From: Phycisphaerales bacterium AB-hyl4
GTDB lineage: Bacteria > Planctomycetota > Phycisphaerae > Phycisphaerales > Phycisphaeraceae
Reading direction: 5' to 3'
Assembly (NCBI GenBank): GCA_041821185.1
Contig: JBGUBD010000005.1
Coordinates: 248,001-312,000, forward strand
Length of the DNA stretch: 64,000 nucleotides
The notes beneath the pieces are model-generated. The model was not told the DNA's origin, did no database searches, and saw only the letters and a program-made list of their open reading frames with translations. The position numbers and the translations under genes were made by a program. Shown piece by piece: positions 25,106 to 33,240 of this stretch (within the stretch, counting starts at the first letter, position 1; the number at the start of each line of letters is the position of its first letter).

Positions 25106-27490
25106 TTGCGCTCGAAGCGTTTCTTTTGTCAGACAGGGTTGTGTTGCCTCGCGGCCATTTGGCTGTCGATGGTATGCGTGAATTCCGCCGCCGGGCAGGT
25201 GGACGCCGCCGGTCGGCCGATCGCGGAGATCGAGGTAGTCGGTCTGGAGCAGGTGGCCGAGCAGCTCGTGCGCAACCAGATCCGCTCGGAGGTCGGTGAG
25301 CCTTACGACCCGCGAACGGTCGAGCAGGACATCGTGCGTATCAATCATCTCGGGCGGTTCAGCACCGTGCGGTCGCAGATCGAGCCGACGGACGAAAACA
25401 CGATCGTGCTGCGTTACGTGCTGGAGGAGCATCCGCTGCTGCAGGCGGTGCAGGTGGTGGGCAACCGCGCGTTGAACGACCAGGAACTGCTCAGGCTCGT
25501 TCGGCTACAGCGGGGCGATCCGATTGATCCGTTCCTGATCGACCGCGGTCGGCAGCGGATCATGGAAGAGTATGAAGACGCGGGCTACTACGCCGCGGAA
25601 GTGGAAGTCGACGAGGAACTGCTCGGCGAAGAGCGTGCGCTGGTCTTCCGCGTACGCGAGGGGCCGCGCGTTCGGCTGCGTCGGCTGGGCTTTGAGGGGA
25701 ATGAGGCGTACCCCACGCGGCAGCTTCGCAATGAAATCGAAACGCAGACCTGGCTGCCGATCTTTCGGCGGGGCGAGCTGAACCGCGAGCAACTCGACCT
25801 CGATGCGTCGCGCGTTCGCGAGTTTTACCAGCAGCGTGGCTATCTCGATGCACAGGTCGGCAGGCGGATCGCCATCTCGCCGGACCAGCGCGACGCACGC
25901 GTGCACTTTCTTGTTGAAGAAGGCCCGCGCTACATCGTTGAAAACATCCGCGTGCAGGGCAACGAGCTGTTCCCCGATGAGCAGATCGTTCGCAACATGA
26001 CGCTGGAGCGCGGCAGCGTCTACTCGGCCGAGCAGGCGACGCAGTCGCGGCGGGCCCTTGAAGACCTCTATGGCAGGCTGGGTTTCATCGAGACGGACAT
26101 CGCCATCACCCGCCTGTTTCACGAGGACGAACCGAGGGTCGACCTGCTGGTGGAGATCGACGAAGGCCTGCCCGCGATGGTGGGTCGGCTGACGCTTCGC
26201 GGCAATGAAGTGACGAAGGACAATGTGGCGCTTCGACAGGTGCGTGGCATGCGTCCCGGTCGGCCGTTCGACCGTTCGGGTGTGCAGGAGACGGAGCGTC
26301 GGCTGCGCCGGAGCTCGCTGTTCGCCGGCGGCACGGTGACCGTGCTGGGCGATCCTGGCGACGAGATGCGCGACGTGCTGATTGAAGTGCAGGAGCAGCA
26401 GACCGGCTCGCTGAACATCGGCGCGGGTGTCAGCTCGGACCTGGGCCTGATCGGTGCGATTGACCTGACGCAGCGCAACTTTGACATCGCCAACCCGCCG
26501 ACGACGTTTGACGAGTTTATCTCCGGCCGGGCGTTTCGCGGGGCGGGTCAGTACTTCCAGATTTCGCTTCAACCGGGCAGTCAGGCGAGCCAGTATTCGG
26601 TGAGCTTCCGCGAGCCGTACCTGATGGAAAGCGACTTTTTCCTCGACACGAACGTGTTCTACTTTTCGCGTCGGCGGATCGATTATGACGAACGGCGCGT
26701 CGGCGGATCGCTCGGGCTCGGCAGGCGGTTCGGTGATATCTGGTCTGGCTCGGTGCGGGCACGTGGGCAGGAAGTTCGGATCAACGACATCGAGCCCGAC
26801 GCGCCCACGGCCGTCTTCGGCGTCGAAGGGTATAGCGCCCTGACTGCGTTGGGCCTGTCGCTGGATCGTGACACGACCGACAGCGTCTTTTACCCGACCA
26901 GCGGCAGCCTGATCGAGCTCGGCGTTGAACGGGTGGGGGCGCTGGGTGGTGACTTTAATTTCACGCGCGCCACTGCGAGCTGGCGGCAGTTTTTCACTAT
27001 CGACGAAGACTTCTTCGGCCGACGCAGCGTGCTGAGTGTGCGGGCGGAGACGGGCTACATCTTCGACGAAGATCGTGCTCCGGTGTTTGAGACGTTTTAC
27101 GCGGGTGGGCATCGCACGTTCCGCGGCTTTGATTTCCGCGGCGTCGGGCCGCGCGGCATTCGAGCCGACACGGGCGACCCCTCGCGGCGCGCGGTCGGCG
27201 GCGAGTTCATGTTCCTCACCGGCGCACAGTACCAGTTCCCGCTGCTGGGCACGCCTGCACCGGGTGAGCACATCGGCACGCTGTCGGGCGTGGTGTTCAC
27301 GGACATGGGCACGGTCCGCGACAGCCCGGGCTTCGGCGAGTGGCGAGCGTCGGTGGGTGCGGGCATCCGCATCATGGTGCCGTTTGTGGGGCAAGCGCCG
27401 TTCGCGATCGACTTCGCCTACCCGGTGATGCGCGAGCCTGGCGATCAACGGCAGATCATCAGCTTCGACATCTCGCTGCCGTTGCAGTAA
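25106..27490 (+). CDS. bamA: Outer-membrane protein assembly factor BamA (Omp85)
   Basis: This is a 794-residue Omp85 protein. A signal peptide (SKRFFCQTGLCCLAAIWLS, then SAAGQ) is followed by successive POTRA domains (IAEIEVVGLEQV, AVQVVGNRALN, LRRLGFEGNEAYP, VENIRVQGNELFP, VGRLTLRGNEVTK). A C-terminal beta-barrel of about 350 residues carries the conserved RTFRGFDFRG lid motif and ends with FDISLPLQ. Five POTRAs fit BamA rather than TamA. It should insert beta-barrel proteins such as the porin and secretin encoded in this window. I take TTG 25106 because AGGGAG lies 6 nt upstream; ATG 25085 has no ribosome-binding site but would add 7 residues. No skp/lpxD-type genes follow, unlike proteobacterial bamA operons. 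Confidence 0.93.
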   Translation: MRSKRFFCQTGLCCLAAIWLSMVCVNSAAGQVDAAGRPIAEIEVVGLEQVAEQLVRNQIRSEVGEPYDPRTVEQDIVRINHLGRFSTVRSQIEPTDENTIVLRYVLEEHPLLQAVQVVGNRALNDQELLRLVRLQRGDPIDPFLIDRGRQRIMEEYEDAGYYAAEVEVDEELLGEERALVFRVREGPRVRLRRLGFEGNEAYPTRQLRNEIETQTWLPIFRRGELNREQLDLDASRVREFYQQRGYLDAQVGRRIAISPDQRDARVHFLVEEGPRYIVENIRVQGNELFPDEQIVRNMTLERGSVYSAEQATQSRRALEDLYGRLGFIETDIAITRLFHEDEPRVDLLVEIDEGLPAMVGRLTLRGNEVTKDNVALRQVRGMRPGRPFDRSGVQETERRLRRSSLFAGGTVTVLGDPGDEMRDVLIEVQEQQTGSLNIGAGVSSDLGLIGAIDLTQRNFDIANPPTTFDEFISGRAFRGAGQYFQISLQPGSQASQYSVSFREPYLMESDFFLDTNVFYFSRRRIDYDERRVGGSLGLGRRFGDIWSGSVRARGQEVRINDIEPDAPTAVFGVEGYSALTALGLSLDRDTTDSVFYPTSGSLIELGVERVGALGGDFNFTRATASWRQFFTIDEDFFGRRSVLSVRAETGYIFDEDRAPVFETFYAGGHRTFRGFDFRGVGPRGIRADTGDPSRRAVGGEFMFLTGAQYQFPLLGTPAPGEHIGTLSGVVFTDMGTVRDSPGFGEWRASVGAGIRIMVPFVGQAPFAIDFAYPVMREPGDQRQIISFDISLPLQ

Positions 27491-27535
27491 GTCGCTTTGT
27501 ATTCGCTTGAGCGGCTTTGATGGTAGAGCGGGTTG

Positions 27536-27629
27536 CCACGAAGACACGAAGATCACGAAGAGGGCACGAAGGAGAAAGTTTTCTTTTGATTTTCTTCGTG
27601 TTGCCTTCGTGACCTTCGTGTCTTCGTGG
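27536..27629. repeat. Word-repeat long hairpin, CACGAAG family (copy 1)
   Basis: The left arm, 27536-27560, is built from reiterated CACGAAG words. The right arm, 27605-27629, is its reverse complement with one mismatch in 25. The 44-nt loop is also rich in GAAG and TTTTC. It lies between bamA and the PTPS-like gene. A second, longer element of the same kind is at 57829-58083. Confidence 0.75.
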
Positions 27630-27699
27630 TGATTGCATTTCCACGCGTCGGCTGACGTTTTATTTTTCATCCCGCCTTGCGAAGCGTTATTCTGTTGAG

Positions 27700-28542
27700 A
27701 TGCTCGAACTCACCCGCACGGTACGGTTTTGCCTGGATGAGGCGGCGGACCCATCGATCTGGGCCAGCGCGAAAGACAACACGTATTCGGCCTGGCCGGC
27801 GATGCGCGGGCTGGGGCGGTATTACGAGATCAGCGTGACCTGTCGCGGCGAGGCCGACCCGCAGACCGGCTACTTTCTGAACATCAAGCACATCGACGAA
27901 GCGGTGCGCGAATATGCGTTGCCCGACCTGGCGGGGCTGCTGACCGGTCCGACGCCGGCGTCGGCGATCCCGATGGGCGAGCTGATGCAGCGGATGGTCA
28001 ACCAGCTTTACGAGCCGTTGCGCGACACGGTCGCCGAGCTGACGTTGCACCTGACGCCGCGCTACGCTTTATCGATCCGGAGTGATGATATGGAACATGT
28101 GATTGTGCGTCAGCAGTACGAATTTTCCGCGGCACATCGGCTGCACGTGCCCGAACTGAGCGATGCAGAAAATCGCGAGGTGTTCGGCAAGTGCAACAAC
28201 CCCGCGGGCCACGGCCACAACTATCGGCTGGAGGTCGCGGTGCGAGCGCCGATCGACCCCGGCGGCCGCGTGCTCGATGTCGACGAACTCGACCAGACAG
28301 TCGCTCGGCATGTCATCGACAAGCTGGACCACAAGCACTTGAACCACGACGTGCCCGCGTTTAAGGACCTCAACCCGTCGGTGGAACATATCTCGCAGGT
28401 GATCTGGCAGATGCTCGCGTCGGCGGTGGGCCCACTCGGGCCGGCGGAGGGGGCCGTGGTGCTTGAGGAAGTGCGCGTGTGGGAGACGGAGAAGACGGTG
28501 TGCACGTATCGCGGGCCGGGCGACGGAATTTCTAATTGCTGA
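27700..28542 (+). CDS. Two-half 6-pyruvoyl-tetrahydropterin synthase / QueD-like protein
   Basis: The product is 280 residues. The C-terminal half (from about residue 130) is a full PTPS/QueD domain: FSAAHRLH and AGHGHNY supply zinc-binding histidines, GKCNN the catalytic Cys, LDHKHLNHD the catalytic Asp/His, and VRVWETEKT the conserved Glu. The N-terminal half (YYEISVTCRGEADPQTGYFLNIKHID) has the same fold outline but lacks the His/Cys set, so it looks like a degenerate duplicate. The substrate is a dihydroneopterin triphosphate-type pterin; the product could be queuosine or a reduced pterin. ATG 27700 has no Shine-Dalgarno, but TATTCT ends 6 nt upstream. The last codons lie within the AATTAG-word repeat (28526 onward). 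A pteridine-reductase-like gene follows two genes on. Confidence 0.88.
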   Translation: MLELTRTVRFCLDEAADPSIWASAKDNTYSAWPAMRGLGRYYEISVTCRGEADPQTGYFLNIKHIDEAVREYALPDLAGLLTGPTPASAIPMGELMQRMVNQLYEPLRDTVAELTLHLTPRYALSIRSDDMEHVIVRQQYEFSAAHRLHVPELSDAENREVFGKCNNPAGHGHNYRLEVAVRAPIDPGGRVLDVDELDQTVARHVIDKLDHKHLNHDVPAFKDLNPSVEHISQVIWQMLASAVGPLGPAEGAVVLEEVRVWETEKTVCTYRGPGDGISNC

Positions 28543-28611
28543 TTTCTCATCGCTGATTGCGTCGGCGTGGGGGGCCCAATTAGCGATCAGCAATTAGAAA
28601 TTAGAAATTCC
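28526..28611. repeat. Word-repeat inverted repeat, AATTAG family (copy 1)
   Basis: The left arm (28526-28545, GGAATTTCTAATTGCTGAT) is the reverse complement of words in the right arm (28578-28611, reiterated AATTAG and CAATTAG, ending GAAATTCC). The left arm overlaps the stop codon of the PTPS-like gene, so the element supplies its last residues (GISNC). A half-copy lies near 59402-59432. Confidence 0.7.
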
Positions 28612-28719
28612 CCTCGATCCGGGGCTTCGGCGCTGCGCTTCTCAGCCCTCGGCTTGGGGGAGTCCTCACATCCGCGATCCCACATCCCACATTCATCTGG
28701 AGGTGGCTACAATCGGGGC

Positions 28720-29031
28720 ATGTTGCCGGAAGATGGGGTACGACTGATCTGGCTTGGGGTGCTGGTGTTGGCGTTGGGCGTCATCGGCATGGGGGTGATT
28801 CTCGCGCTGCTGTCGTCGTGGCGGAACCAGGGGCGACGGGAGAAGCTGCTGGAGCAGGGACGACAATTGCGGGCGAGCCAGCCGCACAACCGCGCCCGAC
28901 GTGAGGCGGCGGAGGCGTCGGCGGACGCGTGGGCCGAGTCGGGGCGTCGGCATCAGGACGACGATGACCCCGGCGATGACATTGATATGCCAGCCGAGGG
29001 GGACGACGACGATGACCGGCCACAACGGTGA
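28720..29031 (+). CDS. Small single-span membrane protein with acidic tail
   Basis: The product is 103 residues. An N-terminal helix (LIWLGVLVLALGVIGMGVILALL) is followed by a basic segment (SSWRNQGRREKLLEQGRQL) and a strongly acidic C-terminus (DDDDPGDDIDMPAEGDDDDD). No domain is recognised. It overlaps nothing upstream. Its end is 16 bp before the chosen start of the SDR gene, so the pair is probably co-transcribed. GGAGG is 16 nt upstream, too far for normal use, whereas TACAAT (28708-28713) ends 6 nt before the ATG, as in a leaderless transcript. Confidence 0.68.
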   Translation: MLPEDGVRLIWLGVLVLALGVIGMGVILALLSSWRNQGRREKLLEQGRQLRASQPHNRARREAAEASADAWAESGRRHQDDDDPGDDIDMPAEGDDDDDRPQR

Positions 29032-29047
29032 GGGGTCAACGACTTCG

Positions 29048-29800
29048 ATGACAGGGCGCGTGGCGCTGGTCACGGGCGGGGCGAAGCGCGTCGGCCGAGC
29101 GGTCGCGCTGCGGCTGGCCGAGTGCGGGATGGATGTGGCGATCACCTATCGTTCGAGTAGCGACGCGGCGGCGGAGGTGGTGAATGAGATTCGCGCGATG
29201 GGTCGGCAAGCGGTGGCAATCCGGGCCGACCTCGAACAGCGCGACGTCGGCGAGCAGGTCTATAAGCAGTTCGAGCGACATTTCGATCGGTTAGATGCAC
29301 TGATCAACAATGCGGCGATCTTCTGGCCCTGCCGACTGTGGCAGGTGGACGCGGACGACTACGACCGCTTCCAGGCGGTCAACGCGCGCGGGCCGCTGCT
29401 GCTGATGCGGGCGTTTGCATCAATGCTGGCGGACAACTGGGACGAGGACGACCCGGCCACGACCGGGCGCGTGGTGAACTTCGTCGACATTCACGTCATG
29501 GGCGAGCCGATGCCCGGCTATATCGCCTACTCCGCGTCGAAGGCGGCGCTGCTTGAGATCACCACCAGCGCTGCGGTGGAGTTGGCTCCGCGGGTGACGG
29601 TGAACGCGATCGCGCCGGGCGTGGTGGCGTGGGCGGAAGAGTTTGATGAGAAGCAGCGGCAGCAGTACCTCGCGCGTGTGCCGCTTGGTCGGGCTGGCAC
29701 GCCGGCGGACGCGGCGGAGGCGGTGCGGTTTCTCGTGTGTGATGCGCATTACTGCACGGGGCAGGTAATCCGCATCGACGGCGGTCGGCTGCTCAAGTGA
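29048..29800 (+). CDS. Short-chain dehydrogenase, pteridine-reductase/FolM-like
   Basis: This is a 250-residue NAD(P)H-dependent SDR. Cofactor motif TGGAKRVGR lies near the N-terminus, then NNAAIFWP, VVNFVDIHVMGEPMPGYIAYSASKAAL (catalytic Tyr-x3-Lys), and VNAIAPG with GGRLLK at the end. The TGGAKRVGR start, the VDIH segment and the PGY-AYSASK context resemble pteridine reductases (PTR1/FolM group) more than FabG. The PTPS-like gene two genes upstream supports a pterin role; that link is inferred. ATG 29048 follows GAGGGG with a 12-nt spacer. ATG 29012 is an alternative start overlapping the upstream gene. Confidence 0.85.
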   Translation: MTGRVALVTGGAKRVGRAVALRLAECGMDVAITYRSSSDAAAEVVNEIRAMGRQAVAIRADLEQRDVGEQVYKQFERHFDRLDALINNAAIFWPCRLWQVDADDYDRFQAVNARGPLLLMRAFASMLADNWDEDDPATTGRVVNFVDIHVMGEPMPGYIAYSASKAALLEITTSAAVELAPRVTVNAIAPGVVAWAEEFDEKQRQQYLARVPLGRAGTPADAAEAVRFLVCDAHYCTGQVIRIDGGRLLK

Positions 29801-29853
29801 GCAGGGGCGTACCTTATCGGCCCCTCGCGTGGCGCTAATGGTCGGGCAATCCC

Positions 29854-29881
29854 TTGACCGATACCAGTGGGGATCGATAAA
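29854..29881 (+). promoter_or_regulatory. Promoter-like pair before fliS
   Basis: TTGACC (29854-29859), a 16-nt spacer and GATAAA (29876-29881) end 29 nt before the fliS ATG. I do not see a clear flagellar-sigma motif. Confidence 0.35.
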
Positions 29882-29910
29882 CCGCATCGTCAGAGGGGTT
29901 ACTCGTCGCC

Positions 29911-30375
29911 ATGCCCGCACCGGCCACCAATCCGTACCTGCGAACGAAGATCATGACCGCGTCGCCCGAGCAGCTTCGGCTGATGCTCTACGACGGAGCA
30001 ATCAAGTTCTGTCGCCAGGGCCGTGACGCCATCGGCCGACAGGATTTTGAAGGCAGCTACACCGCCCTCAGCCGGGCGCAGAAGATCGTGCTCGAACTGT
30101 CGAGCAGCCTCAAGCACGACGCGGACCCGGAGCTTTGCAAACGGCTGGCAGCGCTGTACACCTACATCTACCGTCGGCTGGTCGACGCGAACACGACGCG
30201 CGACCTTGATGCGATCGACGAGGCGATCCGCCTGATCGAGTATGAGCGGGAGACGTGGCAGATGGTGATCCGCAAGGCCGCAGTGGGCGACGACACCCCC
30301 ACGCCACCGTCCGTCAACCCTTACGCCGCCGGCACGGGTGATGGCGTCCTCGGGCGGTTGTCGCATAGCGCGTGA
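29911..30375 (+). CDS. fliS: Flagellar export chaperone FliS
   Basis: This is a 154-residue all-helical cytosolic chaperone. N-terminal NPYLRTKIMTASPEQLRLML and YDGAIKF are the FliS hallmark. The helical middle has the bundle LSRAQKIVLELSSSL and LYTYIYRRLVDA. It binds the C-terminus of newly made flagellin and keeps it unpolymerised until export. It implies a flagellated organism, yet no other flagellar gene (fliD, fliC) is in the window, so fliS stands alone here. GAGGGG is 12 nt before the ATG. The C-terminal tail beyond residue 130 is Pro/Thr-rich and unusual. Confidence 0.94.
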   Translation: MPAPATNPYLRTKIMTASPEQLRLMLYDGAIKFCRQGRDAIGRQDFEGSYTALSRAQKIVLELSSSLKHDADPELCKRLAALYTYIYRRLVDANTTRDLDAIDEAIRLIEYERETWQMVIRKAAVGDDTPTPPSVNPYAAGTGDGVLGRLSHSA

Positions 30376-30377
30376 GT

Positions 30378-30498
30378 CAGTTTCGAGTTTCTGGTTTTGA
30401 GTTTTGAGTTGGGGACCATCGGTTTGTCTCGCATTGAGAGGCTGTGGGCGGACCGCGCGTCAACGCGAAACTGGAAACTCGGAACTCGAAACTTCAAC
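30378..30498. repeat. Word-repeat inverted repeat, TTTCGAG family
   Basis: The left arm (30378-30410) consists of TTTCGAG/TTTTGAG words. The right arm (30461-30498) contains the complementary words CTCGAAAC and CTGGAAACTC. The 50-nt centre is GC-rich. It fills the fliS-trpS gap. A half-copy is near 59318-59345. Confidence 0.65.
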
Positions 30499-30542
30499 CT
30501 TCGCTGGCATTCCCGCCTTCACTGCGATACAACAGTGCGGCT

Positions 30543-31616
30543 ATGTCCACTGCTGAAGTAACGTCAATCCGCCCGCGCATCCTCACCGGCGATACGCCCA
30601 CCGGCCGACTGCACCTCGGCCACTGGGTCGGGTCGGTCGAACATCGCGTGCAGGCGCAGTACGAGTACGACTGCTTTTTCATCATCGCCAACGTTCACGC
30701 CCTGACCACGCGGGCGGAAGAGTCGGCGGCCGTGCGGGAGGACGTGTTCCAGATCACCATGGACTACCTCGCCGCCGGCATCGACCCGCAGCAGTCGGTG
30801 ATCTTCCTGCAAAGCGAAGTGCCCGCCATTGCCGAGCTGACCTGGTACTTTGCGATGCTCCTGCCGTTCAATCGGCTGATGCGAAACCCGACGCTCAAGA
30901 CTGAAATCGAGCTGAAGGGCCTGGGCGATCATTACAGCTTCGGGTTCCCGATGTACGCGGTGGGTCAGGTCGCGGACATCCTCGCGTTCCGCGCCAACGC
31001 CGTGCCGGTCGGCGAAGATCAGATTCCGCACATCGAGATGACGCGCGAAGTCGCCCGACGGTTCAACATCGTCTACGCAGGCGTCAACCCGCAGGCGGGC
31101 GACGAGGCCCACGCGGAACAGGGCGTGTTCCCGATCCCCGAAGCGAAGATGGGGCGTGTCTCGCGGCTGTCGGGGATTGATGGCAAGGCGAAGATGAGCA
31201 AGTCGCTGAACAATGCGATCTTTTTAAGTGACACGCCCAAGCAGGTGAAGAAAAAGTGTGGCCGCATTTTTACGGGTCGCATGGCCGCCGACTCGCCTGG
31301 CGTGATCGAGGGCAACCCGCTGTGGGAATACCACGACACGTTCAACCCCGACAAGGCCGAGGTCGAGGACATGAAGGCCCGCTACCGTGAAGGGAAGGTC
31401 GGCGACGGCGAGTGTAAAATGCGGTTGGCCGACGTGATCAACGAACTGCTCGAGCCGATGCGTCAGCGGCGTGCCGAGTTTGAGGCCGACCCTGACAAGG
31501 TGCTCGACGTTCTGCGTGACGGCACGCGTCGGGCCAACGTCGTGGCGGAGCAGACGCTGGCGGCGGCGAAGGCGGCGATGAAGTTTGACTTTCTGGACCG
31601 TAAGCTGGAATTCTGA
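30543..31616 (+). CDS. trpS: Tryptophanyl-tRNA synthetase
   Basis: This 357-residue class I aminoacyl-tRNA synthetase charges tRNA-Trp. The N-terminal nucleotide site is TGDTPTGRLHLGHW (HIGH motif HLGH), followed by CFFIIANVHALTT. The second signature is KMSKSL. Length fits bacterial TrpRS. ATG 30543 is the natural start from homology; upstream in-frame codons belong to the repeat element. No Shine-Dalgarno is evident, and TACAAC lies 9 nt upstream. It stands alone between fliS and a lipoprotein gene. Confidence 0.96.
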   Translation: MSTAEVTSIRPRILTGDTPTGRLHLGHWVGSVEHRVQAQYEYDCFFIIANVHALTTRAEESAAVREDVFQITMDYLAAGIDPQQSVIFLQSEVPAIAELTWYFAMLLPFNRLMRNPTLKTEIELKGLGDHYSFGFPMYAVGQVADILAFRANAVPVGEDQIPHIEMTREVARRFNIVYAGVNPQAGDEAHAEQGVFPIPEAKMGRVSRLSGIDGKAKMSKSLNNAIFLSDTPKQVKKKCGRIFTGRMAADSPGVIEGNPLWEYHDTFNPDKAEVEDMKARYREGKVGDGECKMRLADVINELLEPMRQRRAEFEADPDKVLDVLRDGTRRANVVAEQTLAAAKAAMKFDFLDRKLEF

Positions 31617-31666
31617 AACAACGTGCCCCGGCCCGCGCTTGCGCGGCCCGGCGGGATGGAGACACG

Positions 31667-32062
31667 ATGATGCGACAGTTGCGAAGCATGGCGAGTGTGT
31701 GCTTGTTGATGGCGATGACGCTGGCGGTCGGCTGCGCGACGCCGATGACGTCGGAACTGCCAGGCGAAAACGTGACGTATACGCGCCAGGCCACGCAGGG
31801 CGACGTGCGAGCGGATGTGGATAGTGTCATCGAAGCCGCCGAGTCGGTCATGGCGTTGATGCAGATGGACATCGGCGAAGTGGAGCTGCGCGAAGGGGCC
31901 CACGTATTGCCTGGGCGAACGTCGACCGGCCGAATGGTTCGCATCACGGTCTTTCCTTACGAAGACGAGCAGACGAGTCAGCTGCGCGTCCGCATCGGTT
32001 CGTTCGGTGATCAGCAGCTGAGCAACGAGCTTTATCGTCGCATTGTGAATCGGCTGGAGTGA
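31667..32062 (+). CDS. DUF3568-type lipoprotein
   Basis: The product is 131 residues. Signal peptide SVCLLMAMTLAVGC carries a lipobox ending at Cys, so it should be lipidated and membrane-anchored. The mature part (VDSVIEAAESVMALMQMDI, ITVFPYEDEQTSQLRVRIGSFGD) matches the small DUF3568 family: a helix followed by strands with a VRIG segment. Function unknown. GGAG lies 5 nt before ATG 31667. It is 50 bp behind trpS and may share its transcript. Confidence 0.82.
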   Translation: MMRQLRSMASVCLLMAMTLAVGCATPMTSELPGENVTYTRQATQGDVRADVDSVIEAAESVMALMQMDIGEVELREGAHVLPGRTSTGRMVRITVFPYEDEQTSQLRVRIGSFGDQQLSNELYRRIVNRLE

Positions 32063-32101
32063 GTGGGGCAGCGCTTAGCGCGGTTCAATCCGAGTGCCGC
32101 G

Positions 32102-32175
32102 TTTAGCCCCGCCGCCGATGGCGGGGCATCCCCGGCAGCGCCCCCGCGTTGGCGCGGGGGCTAAACAGGGCGCTT
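32102..32175. repeat. Pair of GC hairpins with GGCTAAA ends (dispersed family)
   Basis: Hairpin 1 has arms GCCCCGCC (32106-32113) and GGCGGGGC (32120-32127) with TTTAG on its left. Hairpin 2 has arms GCCCCCGCG (32140-32148) and CGCGGGGGC (32153-32161) with TAAACAGGGCGCTT on its right. They are in opposite orientation, like a REP/BIME pair. The right flank is repeated at 36744-36757. Confidence 0.7.
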
Positions 32176-32214
32176 CGCGCCGAACGAAACGAACGAAGGC
32201 TTTGATGGTACGCC

Positions 32215-32565
32215 ATGAGCGATCCAGCTCCCCTGCGACCGAAACATATCGATCTGAAGAAGGACACTGCGCTGACCCTGCACTGGTCTGACGGGCGGGT
32301 GTCGGTGTATCCGATCGACTACCTTCGGCGAATGTCGCCCTCGGCCGACGCGAGGGAGTTGCGCGAAGAGATGCGCAAGAATCCGCTGGCGGTGCTGCCG
32401 ACCTCGGCCGGCGGTACGGGCGGGCCGCTGATCGCGGAGGGTGTCGAGCTGGTGGGCAACTACGCGCTGCGCGTGCGTTTTTCTGATGGCCACGATACGG
32501 GCATTTATTCGTGGCAATACCTGCGTGAGATCGACCCCGATCAACCGGAGCCGGGCGATGATTGA
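32215..32565 (+). CDS. DUF971 domain protein
   Basis: The product is 116 residues. The pattern KHIDLKKDTALTLHWSDGR, YPIDYLRRMSPSA and VGNYALRVRFSDGHDTGIYSW is DUF971, the small domain also found at the N-terminus of gamma-butyrobetaine hydroxylases and beside Fe-S-cluster genes. It is single-domain and cytosolic; the biochemical role is unsettled. Its end overlaps the thioesterase gene by 8 bp, so the two are translationally coupled. AAGG is 14 nt before the ATG, so the ribosome-binding site is poor. Confidence 0.88.
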   Translation: MSDPAPLRPKHIDLKKDTALTLHWSDGRVSVYPIDYLRRMSPSADARELREEMRKNPLAVLPTSAGGTGGPLIAEGVELVGNYALRVRFSDGHDTGIYSWQYLREIDPDQPEPGDD

Positions 32566-33043
32566 TCCGGCGACGCTGCGCACGGATGCGGGCGATCCGC
32601 TGCCGTTGGACGTGCCTCGGCCGTTCGTGCAGCTGGTGACGGTGACGGACGCCGACTGCGATCGTCAGCGACATGTGAACAACGCGGTCTATCCGCGCTG
32701 GATGGACGACGCGGCGTACGCGCATTCGTGCGCGGTGGGATACGACTGGGCGCGCTATCAGGAAATGGGCGCGAGCTTTGTGGTGCGTCGGCATGAGATC
32801 GACTACCTCGGCGAAGCGCTCGCGGGCGATCGGCTGGTGGTGGCGACGTGGCCGAAGGCGATGGCGAAGTTCAACGCGGAGCGTCGACATCAGGTGTTGC
32901 GGTTGAGCGACGGCGTGGTGATGGTGCGGGCGATGACGCGATGGGTTTTCATGGACATCGCCCGCCGTCGTCCCCGCCGAATCCCTGCGGAGATGATTGA
33001 GGCCTTTCAGCAGTCAGTCGACACGGGGTCGGATCACATCTGA
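32558..33043 (+). CDS. Acyl-CoA thioesterase, hot-dog fold (4HBT type)
   Basis: The product is 161 residues. VTDADCDRQRHVNNAVYPRWMDDAAY is the FcbC/YbgC-type thioesterase motif, with Asp and the H-x-N-N-x-x-Y set. RRHEIDYLGEALAGDRLVVATW is the central helix/strand of the hot-dog fold. Such enzymes hydrolyse acyl-CoA or acyl-ACP esters; the chain-length preference cannot be read from sequence. ATG 32558 overlaps the DUF971 stop, and GGAG is 7 nt upstream. Confidence 0.88.
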   Translation: MIDPATLRTDAGDPLPLDVPRPFVQLVTVTDADCDRQRHVNNAVYPRWMDDAAYAHSCAVGYDWARYQEMGASFVVRRHEIDYLGEALAGDRLVVATWPKAMAKFNAERRHQVLRLSDGVVMVRAMTRWVFMDIARRRPRRIPAEMIEAFQQSVDTGSDHI

Positions 33044-33240
33044 ATTTGTAGAGCGTCACCGCCATCCGGGCCGATTTATTAGCAACATTTGGTTTATTAG
33101 CGCGGTGTTTACGCGTAACTAACCATCGGCTCATACGGGGCACGTATTCTGCCGCGCATCTTTTTCAGGTGTGCCGGGGGATGTGTTCTGTATGAATCGT
33201 GAAGCAGTGTTTCTGTCCAAACCCTTTAGGAGTCCGATTG

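Noticed and set aside
27533..27630. Possible CRISPR array because of the repeated CACGAAG words
   Set aside because: Repeats are 7-8 nt with no constant repeat-spacer structure, and no cas genes are in the window.
28720..28740. GGAGG at 28699-28703 as ribosome-binding site for the small membrane protein
   Set aside because: The spacing of 16 nt to the ATG is too long; the -10-like TACAAT directly before the start fits better.
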